Assembly: GCF_000969825.1 (NCBI RefSeq)
Contig: NZ_KQ033919.1
Coordinates: 1-64,000, forward strand
DNA from: Parabacteroides gordonii MS-1 = DSM 23371
Lineage (GTDB): Bacteria; Bacteroidota; Bacteroidia; Bacteroidales; Tannerellaceae
DNA: 64,000 nt
Direction: 5' to 3'
Of this stretch, positions 24,468 to 34,580 are shown piece after piece. Below the pieces are notes generated by a model. The model did no database searches and was not told the origin of the DNA. It worked only from the letters and a program-made list of their open reading frames with translations. The position numbers and the translations under genes are program-made. Every line of letters begins with the position of its first letter. Positions within the stretch are counted from its first letter, which is position 1.

Positions 24468-25508
24468 TTATTGAATACCGCGTTCACGCAGTCTTTCTTG
24501 CCATTTCCAGGCAGAAGCCAATGTGTCGGCTAATGTTTCTTTAGCAGTCCAGCCCAATACTTTGTTTGCACGTTCCGGATTAGCCCAAACTTTTTCGATA
24601 TCTCCTTCGCGGCGGCCAACGATCTTGTGGGGAACTTTTACGCCGGTAGCTTGTTCGAATGTGTTGATCAGTTCCAATACGGTTACACCGTTGCCGGTTC
24701 CGAGGTTGAAATATTCAACATTTTCTTCCGTTTTGCCACCCAGCATACGATCCATAGCGATCACGTGTGCTTTAGCCAGATCGACTACATTGATATAGTC
24801 GCGGATGCAGGACCCGTCGGGAGTATCGTAATCGTTGCCGAATACGCTCAATTCCTTACGGATACCCATCGCAGTCTGAGTCAGATACGGGATCAGGTTC
24901 TGAGGAACACCGTTAGGCAATTCGCCGATCTCTGCAGTCGGATGAGCACCGATCGGGTTGAAGTAGCGCAGGATGATGCTCTTGAACGGAGCATTTGCAT
25001 GAATAGTATCACGGATGATCTCTTCGTTGATCTGTTTGGTATTACCATATGGTGAAGTAGCCGGTTTGATCGGAGCATCTTCCGTTACAGGCAGATTTTC
25101 CGGATCAGGCTGTCCGTAAACAGTACAGGAAGAAGAGAACACGATACCGTCGATATTGAATTCCGGCATCAGTTCCAGCAGGTTGACCAACGTAACGACA
25201 TTGTTGCGGTAGTACTTCAGCGGCTGTTGAACCGATTCGCCTACTGCCTTGCTGGCTGCGAAAAGGATGATACCGTTGATACCCGGATGTGCTTTCAATG
25301 CTTCGCGGGTTCCTTCTTTATCTTTCAAATCCAGTTTGATGAATTCAGGACGGATACCGGTGATCTTTTCAATGCCATCCAATACTTCGATATTGGAGTT
25401 CGACAGGTCGTCGATGATGACTACATCATAACCTGCATTCTGCAACTCAACTGTAGTGTGTGAGCCAATATATCCGGTTCCACCTGCTACTAAGATTTTC
25501 TTTTTCAT
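24468..25508 (-). CDS. galE: UDP-glucose 4-epimerase
   Basis: Interconverts UDP-glucose and UDP-galactose, feeding the Leloir pathway and surface polysaccharides. The 346-residue protein has GGTGYIGSHTTVEL at the N-terminus (NAD binding), the SSSCTVYG strand, and the catalytic YGNTKQINEEI (Tyr-xxx-Lys) at about 155-160. RYFNPIGAH and NLGTGNGVTVLE follow. Length is normal. It lies 21 bases after rnfA and before the terminator, so it is probably the last gene of the Rnf transcription unit, an arrangement with no evident biochemical link. Confidence 0.96.
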   Translation of the reverse strand: MKKKILVAGGTGYIGSHTTVELQNAGYDVVIIDDLSNSNIEVLDGIEKITGIRPEFIKLDLKDKEGTREALKAHPGINGIILFAASKAVGESVQQPLKYYRNNVVTLVNLLELMPEFNIDGIVFSSSCTVYGQPDPENLPVTEDAPIKPATSPYGNTKQINEEIIRDTIHANAPFKSIILRYFNPIGAHPTAEIGELPNGVPQNLIPYLTQTAMGIRKELSVFGNDYDTPDGSCIRDYINVVDLAKAHVIAMDRMLGGKTEENVEYFNLGTGNGVTVLELINTFEQATGVKVPHKIVGRREGDIEKVWANPERANKVLGWTAKETLADTLASAWKWQERLRERGIQ

Positions 25509-25529
25509 GCTAGTCTCTATTTAGATTAA

Positions 25530-26102
25530 TTATACGATTCCAGAGAATCCCATAAACGCCATCGCCAGCAAACCGGCTGTAATAAGCGCGATAGGGGTAC
25601 CTTTCATACCTTCGGGAACACGTGTCAATGCCAACTGTTCTCTAATCCCTGCAAAGATAACTAAAGCTAGCGCAAATCCAATAGCTGTGGAGATCGCATA
25701 TACAACAGATTCCAACAAATTATACTCTTTTTGTATGACAAGGATAGCCACACCTAAGATACAACAGTTCGTGGTAATCAACGGAAGGAACACGCCCAAT
25801 GCCTGGTAAAGAGCCGGAGAAACTTTTTTAAGAATAATTTCCACCATCTGTACCAATGCGGCAATGATCAGGATGAAGCTGATCGTCTGCATGAACCCGA
25901 GCCCGAACCTATCCAGGATATATTTCTGAACGAGGAAGGTTACGATGGTTGCAATAGTAAGAACAAATGTTACTGCTGCCCCCATACCGGCCGCTGTCTC
26001 TACCTTTTTGGAAACACCCAGGAACGGGCAGATTCCGAGGAACTGCGCTAATACAACGTTGTTAACGAATACGGCTGCGATAAATATTAATATATATTCC
26101 AT
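25530..26102 (-). CDS. rnfA: Rnf complex subunit A (electron transport complex RsxA)
   Basis: Integral membrane subunit of the ion-pumping ferredoxin:NAD+ oxidoreductase. 190 residues, six membrane spans, with the family sequences FVNNVVLAQFLGICPFLGVS and TTNCCILGVA; these cysteines bind an iron-sulfur cluster between RnfA and RnfE in solved complexes. It follows rnfE by 18 bases. Confidence 0.95.
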   Translation of the reverse strand: MEYILIFIAAVFVNNVVLAQFLGICPFLGVSKKVETAAGMGAAVTFVLTIATIVTFLVQKYILDRFGLGFMQTISFILIIAALVQMVEIILKKVSPALYQALGVFLPLITTNCCILGVAILVIQKEYNLLESVVYAISTAIGFALALVIFAGIREQLALTRVPEGMKGTPIALITAGLLAMAFMGFSGIV

Positions 26103-26120
26103 ATCTTTCGTTTTTTAATA

Positions 26121-26705
26121 TCAGGCTTTACGCAATTTGTTTACAATAGCAATCAGGTAACCCAGCGCGATGAAGGCACCCGGTGCCAATACGAAGATCA
26201 GCGAACCATATTGTTCGGGCATCAGTGTCAGGCCGAACAGTTTACCTGTCCCAAGCAGTTCGCGGGTAGCTCCCAGCAAGGTCAGTGCCAGTGTAAAGCC
26301 CAGTCCCATACCCAGTCCGTCGAATGCGGAAGGGATCACGCCGTTTTTAGCGGCGAATGCTTCTGCACGTCCCAGTACGATACAGTTTACAACGATCAAC
26401 GGGATGAACAATCCCAGGCTGGCGTAGAGAGCCGGAACGAATGCTTCCATACACATCTGCACCACGGTCACGAAGGTGGCGATCACAACAATAAAAGCAG
26501 GAATACGTACCATGTCGGGGATCAGGTTCTTCAAGGCTGAAATAACCATATTGGAACAGATCAGGACGAACATGGTTGCCAGTCCCATACTCATACCGTT
26601 CAGTGCTGAGGAAGTGGTTCCCAGAGTTGGACACATACCCAGCAATAAGACAAATGTCGGGTTCTCTTTGATGATACCGTTCATCAATACTTTCATATTA
26701 CTCAT
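26121..26705 (-). CDS. rnfE: Rnf complex subunit E
   Basis: Membrane subunit paralogous to RnfA (six spans, NPTFVLLLGMCPTLGTT and VNCIVLGRAEAFA motifs). Start chosen at 26705 (MSNMKVLMNG): a GGAGG lies 8 bases upstream and the start overlaps the end of rnfG by 8 bases. The longer frame to 26744 would add 13 residues with no similarity to the family. Confidence 0.93.
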   Translation of the reverse strand: MSNMKVLMNGIIKENPTFVLLLGMCPTLGTTSSALNGMSMGLATMFVLICSNMVISALKNLIPDMVRIPAFIVVIATFVTVVQMCMEAFVPALYASLGLFIPLIVVNCIVLGRAEAFAAKNGVIPSAFDGLGMGLGFTLALTLLGATRELLGTGKLFGLTLMPEQYGSLIFVLAPGAFIALGYLIAIVNKLRKA

Positions 26706-27333
26706 TGTCGTTTCCTCCCTCATTAGTGTTAGCGGTTGTTGCACCGGTTACTCCGTCAGTTCCGGCAAATGCGCTGTAAGCGCGATTCACCGCGTCCAGG
26801 AATGCACGGCTGGTGATGGTTGCTGCTGTAATAGCATCTATATCGCCACCGTCTTTAGTTACTTTTAATGCACCTCCGGCCAGGCTGCGTCCGAGAACGC
26901 TCTGTTTGTTCTTGTCCGTACTGAACCATTCCTGCATCTTGGCTCCCAGGCCGGGAGTTTCTGCGTGTTGCAATACGGAATAGTTCAACAGCTTGCCTTC
27001 CTTATCGAATCCGACGATTACTTTGATCTCGCCGCTGAATCCTTTCTTGGTGTTGCTTTCGACAGCCGCACCGACGAACTCGCCGCCTTTGGTGGCCGGA
27101 TAGATCTTCAGCGAATCACCATCGGCTGTAATAGCCATATAAGCATCTTCCGACGGTTTGTTATCGAATTCCGGCGTAACAGCTTTGATAGCTGCTTCCA
27201 ATGCCGCAGCTTTGGAGGCTGCAATCGGGCCGGTGGTGTACATATTTACTCCGGCTAATATCGCTCCCGCAACCAAACAGATGATGGTAAGCGACAAGAG
27301 CATGTTGGGTAATGTTGATTTTAGTTTTGCCAT
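26698..27333 (-). CDS. rnfG: Rnf complex subunit G (covalent flavoprotein)
   Basis: 211 residues: one N-terminal membrane span (LLSLTIICLVAGAILAGV) and a periplasmic FMN domain. DAITAATITSRAFLDAVN near residue 170 is the site where FMN is attached to a Thr through a phosphoester bond. The C-terminal tail is Asn/Gly-rich. It is followed by rnfE with an overlap and preceded by rnfD with a 2-base gap. Confidence 0.93.
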   Translation of the reverse strand: MAKLKSTLPNMLLSLTIICLVAGAILAGVNMYTTGPIAASKAAALEAAIKAVTPEFDNKPSEDAYMAITADGDSLKIYPATKGGEFVGAAVESNTKKGFSGEIKVIVGFDKEGKLLNYSVLQHAETPGLGAKMQEWFSTDKNKQSVLGRSLAGGALKVTKDGGDIDAITAATITSRAFLDAVNRAYSAFAGTDGVTGATTANTNEGGNDNE

Positions 27334-27335
27334 GC

Positions 27336-28295
27336 TTATTTCCCTCCAAAATGTTTAGGTTTGATATAACTGTTGATCAGCGGAGTAAATGCATTCATAA
27401 TAAGAATAGCAAACGACATACCTTCCGGATAAGAACCGAACAGACGGATCACCGTAGTCAGGATACCGATACCGACACCGTAAACCAGCATGCCGTTCTT
27501 ACTCATCGGCGAAGTCACATAGTCGGTTGCCATGAAGATAGCTCCCAGCATCAAACCTCCCGACAGCAGGTGAACGAACGGACTTGCATATTGTACCGGG
27601 TTAACCAGGTGCATAATGCCTGTGAATACGAATACAGTCAGCAGGATAGAAACCGGGATCTGCCAGGTGATGATCTTTCTCCATAACATGAAGGCAAGTC
27701 CCAGCAACAGTGCCAGTGCACTTACTTCACCGAGGCTACCCCCCATCTTTCCTAGCAACATATCCACCAGTGTAGGCAGTTTATCCAATGCTCCCTCATT
27801 CATCAGGGACAAAACAGTCGCACCGGTGGTTGCATCGGTGTAGGCTGTCAGCTGTCCGACTTCCGGCCAGGTTGTCATCTGTGCCGGGAAAGAGATCAGG
27901 AGGAATACACGTCCGACCAGTGCCGGGTTGAAGATATTGTTACCCAGTCCGCCGAACGACATCTTACCGATACCGATAGCCGCCAGTGCACCGATCAGGA
28001 TGATCCATACAGGCAGGTTCGACGGCAGGTTGAATGCCAGCAGCACACCGGTCAGGATGGCCGAACCATCACATACGGTCGGTTCCTTTTTCATCAGGAA
28101 CTTCTGGATCAGATATTCAAAGAGGACGCAGGCTACGACCGATGTTGCAGTAACGATCAGCGCACCCAGTCCGAAGTAGTAGAGGGATACCAGGAAAGCC
28201 GGAACAAGGGCAATCAGTACACCATACATATTTTTGCTTATGCTATCGCCGCCGTGGATATGGGGCGAAGGAGATACTATTAAATTATTTTCCAT
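27336..28295 (-). CDS. rnfD: Rnf complex subunit D (flavoprotein)
   Basis: Membrane subunit of 319 residues related to NqrB, with multiple spans. TDATTGATVLS at about residue 155 holds the Thr expected to carry covalent FMN. SFGGLGNNIFNPALVGR and FMATDYVTSPMS are typical family segments. It works with RnfG in electron transfer coupled to Na+ or H+ export. Confidence 0.93.
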   Translation of the reverse strand: MENNLIVSPSPHIHGGDSISKNMYGVLIALVPAFLVSLYYFGLGALIVTATSVVACVLFEYLIQKFLMKKEPTVCDGSAILTGVLLAFNLPSNLPVWIILIGALAAIGIGKMSFGGLGNNIFNPALVGRVFLLISFPAQMTTWPEVGQLTAYTDATTGATVLSLMNEGALDKLPTLVDMLLGKMGGSLGEVSALALLLGLAFMLWRKIITWQIPVSILLTVFVFTGIMHLVNPVQYASPFVHLLSGGLMLGAIFMATDYVTSPMSKNGMLVYGVGIGILTTVIRLFGSYPEGMSFAILIMNAFTPLINSYIKPKHFGGK

Positions 28296-28306
28296 ATTGC
28301 TCTTTA

Positions 28307-29638
28307 TTATGACTTTCGTGCCCGTATGATACCCATTACTTTTCCTTTACCTGAACGGATATAATCCAGCAACGGACGGTTGGCCGGGCAGGTATAACTA
28401 CAAGAACCGCACTCGATACAGTCGGTGATATAATTCTTTTCAGCCAGATCCCACTCTGTGAATTCAGTTGCATTCATCAGCAGGGTAGGGTTGAGGCCCA
28501 TCGGACAGACGCTGACACATTTGGCACAACGTATGCAATCATATACCGGTTTACGTACGGATTCTTCTTTTGTCATCAGTAATACGCCTGAACTACCTTT
28601 GGTAACCGGTACTTCCGGACTGATCAGCGCCTTACCCATCATCGGGCCGCCACCGATCACTTTACCTGTATTTTCAGGAACACCTCCGGCCGCTTCTATC
28701 AGTGCACTGATCGGAGTACCCATGCGCACCAGGAAGTTGGAAGGAGTAGTAACCGCTTTACCGGTAACTGTCACGACACGTTCGAACAAAGGTTTGTTCT
28801 TCATCACCGCTTCATATACAGCGAAAGCCGTACCGACATTCTGTACCACAGCTCCGGCGGAGATAGGCAGTGCCCCACTCTTTACCTGGCGGCGTATCAC
28901 AGCATCGATCAGCTGTTTTTCACCTCCCTGCGGATATTGTACTTTCAGCGGCATGATCTCTATGCCTTTATAATCTTTTGCCAGTTTACCCAGATGAGCA
29001 ATGGCGTCAGGCTTGTTGTTTTCAATACCGATCACAGCTTTGGTCACGTTGACTGCTTTCATCAGCAAGGTCACACCGACCAGGATCTGTTCGGCCTTTT
29101 CCATCATTAGCGAATGGTCGGAAGTCAGATACGGCTCGCATTCGACCGCATTGATGATAATGATCTCGGCTTTGCTTCCGGGAGGCGGCATCAGTTTCAC
29201 CTGTGTCGGGAAAGTGGCACCACCCAGACCTACGATGCCTGCTGCGGCAATCTTGTCTACGATCTCTTTGGAAGGAAGCGGGCACTCTTTTACAAGTGTT
29301 TCGCTACGGTCGATTGTTTCTTCCCATTCGTCACCTTCTACATCGATATAGATAGCGGGACGTTTGTATCCGCTAGCGTCGAGGGCGTTATCTATCTTGT
29401 TTACCTTACCGGATACCGACGAGTGAATGTTTGCCGATACGAAACCTCCGGCCTTAGCCAGCAGTGTACCTACCTTAACCGGATCACCTTTCTTCACCAC
29501 AGCCTGGGCAGGAGCCCCGATATGCTGGCTTAACGGTATAATGACCTGTTTGGGTATAGCCAGTCCGGTGATCTTTTTTCCGGCAGACAATTTATTTTCG
29601 GGTGGATGTATACCGCCGATTCGAAATGTCCTTAGCAT
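28307..29638 (-). CDS. rnfC: Rnf complex subunit C (NADH-binding, iron-sulfur)
   Basis: Peripheral cytoplasmic subunit, 443 residues, with an N-terminal barrel-sandwich domain and the NqrF/Nuo51-like core (GLGGATFPT). Two 4Fe-4S motifs sit near the C-terminus: CIRCAKCVSVCPMG and CIECGSCSYTCPANRP. It exchanges electrons with NAD(H). Lengths in other bacteria vary through Ala-rich C-terminal extensions, which are absent here. Confidence 0.95.
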   Translation of the reverse strand: MLRTFRIGGIHPPENKLSAGKKITGLAIPKQVIIPLSQHIGAPAQAVVKKGDPVKVGTLLAKAGGFVSANIHSSVSGKVNKIDNALDASGYKRPAIYIDVEGDEWEETIDRSETLVKECPLPSKEIVDKIAAAGIVGLGGATFPTQVKLMPPPGSKAEIIIINAVECEPYLTSDHSLMMEKAEQILVGVTLLMKAVNVTKAVIGIENNKPDAIAHLGKLAKDYKGIEIMPLKVQYPQGGEKQLIDAVIRRQVKSGALPISAGAVVQNVGTAFAVYEAVMKNKPLFERVVTVTGKAVTTPSNFLVRMGTPISALIEAAGGVPENTGKVIGGGPMMGKALISPEVPVTKGSSGVLLMTKEESVRKPVYDCIRCAKCVSVCPMGLNPTLLMNATEFTEWDLAEKNYITDCIECGSCSYTCPANRPLLDYIRSGKGKVMGIIRARKS

Positions 29639-29650
29639 ACTATTAGATTT

Positions 29651-30538
29651 TTATTTTTGAATTGTTTCTTCTGTTGTTTTTGTTTCGGGCGTCACTTTTG
29701 CGTCCACAGCCGGAGCAGCTTCTTTACGCGGCGGGAAGTTCAGTTCGTGAATAGCACCGGTAGGACATACGGCTACACATTTGCGGCACAAGCGGCATTT
29801 GCGATAGTCGATATAAGCTACATTGTTTTCGAGCGTGATCGCTTCGAACGGGCATTCCTTCACACACTTACCGCAACCGATACAAGCATTGGCGCAGGCT
29901 TTGCGGGCGGCAGCTCCTTTGTCTTTGTTTACGCAGCTAACGAAAATACGGCGTGATTTCGGGCCTTTCTTACGCAGTTCGATAATGTTTTTCGGACAAG
30001 CTTTTACACAGGCACCGCATGAAGTACATTTATCTTCCACTACTTCCGGCAGTCCGGTAGCAGGGTTGACGTGGATCGCGTCGAAGGCACAAGCTGTTAC
30101 ACAATCACCATAACCCAGGCAACCGAACGTACAGTTCGTTTCGCCACCGTACAGTGAAGATGCAATGGCACAACTCTGCACGCCGTCGTAACGGTTGGTA
30201 CGCGGACGGGCTTCGCAGGTTCCGTTACAGCGTACAACGGCTACCATCGGTTCGGTAGTAGCGGCTTCCATACCCAGGATAGATGCGACTTTCCCCATTG
30301 TGTCGGCTCCGCCTACCGGACATAACAGTCCTTCCAGCGAATCAGCTTTTACACAGGCCGCAGCAAAACCACCGCAACCGGGATATCCGCAACCACCGCA
30401 GTTGGCTCCGGGAAGTGCCTCCTGAACCTGTGCGATACGAGGATCTTCGTATACTTCAAACTTCTTGGAGGCGGCGTAGAGGAATACTGCACCGATGGCT
30501 CCAATGGCTCCTAATGAAATAACGGCAATTAAAATCAT
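29651..30538 (-). CDS. rnfB: Rnf complex subunit B (polyferredoxin)
   Basis: 295 residues: an N-terminal membrane anchor (AVISLGAIGAIGAVFLY), then the CGGCGYPGCGGFAAAC cluster motif. Several ferredoxin-type motifs follow (CLGYGDCVTAC, CTSCGACVKACP, CIGCGKCVKECP, CRLCRKCVAVCP). It is the entry point for electrons from reduced ferredoxin. The last 25 residues are charged and low in complexity. It is the first structural rnf gene, directly after rseC. Confidence 0.95.
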   Translation of the reverse strand: MILIAVISLGAIGAIGAVFLYAASKKFEVYEDPRIAQVQEALPGANCGGCGYPGCGGFAAACVKADSLEGLLCPVGGADTMGKVASILGMEAATTEPMVAVVRCNGTCEARPRTNRYDGVQSCAIASSLYGGETNCTFGCLGYGDCVTACAFDAIHVNPATGLPEVVEDKCTSCGACVKACPKNIIELRKKGPKSRRIFVSCVNKDKGAAARKACANACIGCGKCVKECPFEAITLENNVAYIDYRKCRLCRKCVAVCPTGAIHELNFPPRKEAAPAVDAKVTPETKTTEETIQK

Positions 30539-30547
30539 GATATTTGA

Positions 30548-30964
30548 TCAATTAAGTTTTTTCAAGGTAAATATAAATTTTCTTTTTAGTTTCTCGCGTA
30601 AAAAGTATAGTATGCAATAGTAGGGAACTAATAATAATAGACCGGTTAACCCGCTGGTTGTTTCGTCCCATTGCAAGTAGTTTCCTGCTACAATGGCTGC
30701 GACTACAAATATGACAGGAAGGACGAAAGCCAGCAATACCGCTTGTAATCCAAGCGAACTCTGGCCGCATAATGTCACTTCTTCATTCACATGATATTTT
30801 CCGGAGTTGTCGTTCACTTCAATAATCTTCTCCTTCTTCTCTGAAGCACCGCACATGCCTTGTGCATGGCAACCGGAACAAGCCGATTGTTGAATGATCC
30901 TGACAAAGATCGCATTGCCTTCGATCTTTTCAATTCGTCCGTTGTGATTGATACTTTCGCTCAT
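30548..30964 (-). CDS. rseC: RseC/SoxR-reducing family protein
   Basis: A 138-residue membrane protein (start at 30964, MSESINHNG; the -7 promoter box at 30995-31002 makes a start at 30997 impossible from that promoter). QQSACSGCHAQGMCGASEK holds the conserved cysteine cluster. The C-terminal half has two membrane spans. In Bacteroidales it regularly heads the rnf operon; in E. coli homologues act with Rsx in keeping SoxR reduced. It may supply or regulate cofactor assembly for Rnf. Confidence 0.85.
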   Translation of the reverse strand: MSESINHNGRIEKIEGNAIFVRIIQQSACSGCHAQGMCGASEKKEKIIEVNDNSGKYHVNEEVTLCGQSSLGLQAVLLAFVLPVIFVVAAIVAGNYLQWDETTSGLTGLLLLVPYYCILYFLREKLKRKFIFTLKKLN

Positions 30965-30994
30965 GTTTGTAATCTCGACATTGCAAAACCTCGG

Positions 30995-31002
30995 CAAAAG
31001 TA
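30995..31002 (-). promoter_or_regulatory. -7 box of the rseC-rnf-galE promoter
   Basis: Minus-strand TACTTTTG (31002-30995), about 31 bases before the rseC start. No clear -33 box was found at the usual distance. Confidence 0.55.
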
Positions 31003-31064
31003 AGGATTATTTAGATATTATGTCACGATTAACAAAGTTTATTATAGAAATAATTGAGCTTTAC

Positions 31065-32603
31065 TTACCATTTGTAATTAAAACCAAAGCTCAAGAGTTC
31101 GTTGATCTGTAAATAACTGTCGAAGTCTTCGTTTTTTGCGATTCCGTCGTCATAACGTAAGTTGAGTGAAATGATGGTTGAGAAGAATCGGCTGATCGCC
31201 ATATTCAGTCGGTTTTCAAATTCACCCTGGATACGTTGATAGTTAGTTGTATAGTTCAGACGCGAATACCAGCTAATATTCCGGCTGAACTGGAATGTCA
31301 TTGTTGCATTCACAGTTGAACCGAACAAGCTTTGTTTGTACGGATAATTTTCTTCGTTATCTTTCTTCTGGAAGTGGCGTGCCAAATCAATGTCTTTATC
31401 TATGGTTCGTATGTACGTATAAGATATAGGGGCGATGTTAGCTGAAAGGGCAACTTTTTTATGCTTTGACGATGCGAACGTTTTATTCAGGTCGTACTGC
31501 ATACCGAGACCGATATTGATACTGAATGGAGAAAGTAATCCAGCCAGTTTAACATCTTGATTCTCTGCATAACTGCTGAATAACTGGGTTTTGAAATCGA
31601 CTTCCAGTGTATAATACCATTTATTGAAAGCCTTATAACCTAAGTTGCTGTAGATACGGAATACATCATCTCCAACCTTGTAGTCACGTAAAGTATCTTT
31701 AGGCGCTGTATATAAATTATTCTTTATTTCGAGCGAGTTCGTAAACTTTACTTTATCCTTGTTATAATTAAAGGTAAACAGTTCACGGTTTGTCAGGTTT
31801 AGCGTGCTTACACCTCCCTTATGCCAGTTGGGGGAGATATAGTTTTGTGCAAACTGAATAGCACTTTCAAAATGAGAAGTCCAGTAACGTATTTCCGGAA
31901 TGAACTTTACCGGTGCATCCACATCGCTGAAATCCGCTTCGCTTTCCACCTTGATAAGTTCCGGTTTGTAATTCGTTTTCTTGATCACCTTCGCTATCAC
32001 CTTGTCTTGAGGAAGATCCCTTGTCGAATAGCGGAAATAATCCGGATAATTGGACTGTACATATTTATATGCCTTGTCTTCTACCTCTTTTTTCAACTCT
32101 TCTTCTTTAAATAATGTATCAGGAGTGAACGGCAAAGGCAACTGGTCGTTTTTCTCCCAGAAGTTTTCTTTATAGAAGGTAAGATCCTTAGGCAATAGTT
32201 CACCTTTAAATACGATCGGCAGGAACAAAGGACTTACAATCACGGTATCACGGAAAGTCAGATTGTTGTCGAATATGGTAGAGGCATCCCGTACCAGGCG
32301 TGCCCAATACATGGCTTCGTCGGATATTTCCACTTCATCTTTCTTCAGGAAACGGAGCAGATTTTCAGTCGGTTTGGCCGGTGCGGAGTACGACCGGTTC
32401 TGTTTTTCAAATTGCGCCCGCAGACTTATGATATTATCCAGATCCGGATCTTCGATTTCAATCATGGGGATAGTGTCCGGCACGTCTCTCTCTGCTGCCT
32501 TATTGACATTAGCTCCAGTAATGACAGTACCCTCCTGTGCATTTGCCAGGCTTGTCAGTGATGTAAGTATAGAAAATAGAATGAAGTACCTCTTGATAAC
32601 CAT
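31065..32603 (-). CDS. DUF3078 outer-membrane protein
   Basis: 512 residues with a cleavable signal peptide (ending SLANAQ). The C-terminal half is rich in alternating aromatic/polar strands (SAIQFAQNYISPNWHKGG, TLEVDFKTQLFSS, SRLNYTTNYQRIQGEFEN) and ends in GFNYKW with a terminal aromatic residue, as expected of a beta-barrel. It matches the DUF3078 family found throughout Bacteroidales, whose function is not established. It is monocistronic and transcribed away from pyrG, with a palindrome array in the shared upstream region. Confidence 0.85.
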   Translation of the reverse strand: MVIKRYFILFSILTSLTSLANAQEGTVITGANVNKAAERDVPDTIPMIEIEDPDLDNIISLRAQFEKQNRSYSAPAKPTENLLRFLKKDEVEISDEAMYWARLVRDASTIFDNNLTFRDTVIVSPLFLPIVFKGELLPKDLTFYKENFWEKNDQLPLPFTPDTLFKEEELKKEVEDKAYKYVQSNYPDYFRYSTRDLPQDKVIAKVIKKTNYKPELIKVESEADFSDVDAPVKFIPEIRYWTSHFESAIQFAQNYISPNWHKGGVSTLNLTNRELFTFNYNKDKVKFTNSLEIKNNLYTAPKDTLRDYKVGDDVFRIYSNLGYKAFNKWYYTLEVDFKTQLFSSYAENQDVKLAGLLSPFSINIGLGMQYDLNKTFASSKHKKVALSANIAPISYTYIRTIDKDIDLARHFQKKDNEENYPYKQSLFGSTVNATMTFQFSRNISWYSRLNYTTNYQRIQGEFENRLNMAISRFFSTIISLNLRYDDGIAKNEDFDSYLQINELLSFGFNYKW

Positions 32604-32762
32604 AATACCTTATAATTTACACTCTTTAAGTATCTAGAGTGCGAAATTAGATAAAAAGTATGAGATGTGCTAATCTTTTACATCATATAACAATCTTAAC
32701 GATTCGAATAGTAAGACAGGCACGATAGTGAACGAACTAGTCTTTTTCTGGGAGGTTGTCTG

Positions 32763-32826
32763 TGTTTCATCATAGTGAAACACTTGTTTCATATAGGTGG
32801 AACAACTGTTTCATATAGGTGAAACA
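32763..32826. repeat. array of three 20-bp palindromes, 22-bp period
   Basis: TGTTTCA-N6-TGAAACA units start at 32763, 32785 and 32807, separated by 2 bases (CT, AC). The arms are identical except for one G in unit 2 (TGGAACA). The centres are TCATAG, TATAGG and TATAGG. The array sits 57 bases upstream of the pyrG -33 box and 160 bases upstream of the DUF3078 gene, in a 361-base gap that otherwise shows only the pyrG promoter. Tandem operators or an intergenic palindromic repeat family are both possible. Confidence 0.9.
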
Positions 32827-32883
32827 AAAGGTAGCACGGTAACTTTTCATTTCGATTTCCGCTTGAAAAAATATCCGAGACCC

Positions 32884-32913
32884 TTGCCGTCTGAACGAAA
32901 ATGACTAACTTTG
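32884..32913 (+). promoter_or_regulatory. pyrG promoter
   Basis: TTG (32884-32886), a 19-base spacer and TAACTTTG (32906-32913) match the Bacteroidetes consensus. It gives a leader of about 45 bases before the GTG start. Confidence 0.75.
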
Positions 32914-32952
32914 CAGTTTTGAAATGCGAGTGAGCAATTATAAGATAATTAA

Positions 32953-34569
<1,617 letters not shown>

Positions 34570-34580
34570 GAACGTTATAG

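Noticed and set aside
32763-32826. CRISPR-like array
   Set aside because: Units are separated by only 2 bases and are palindromic throughout.
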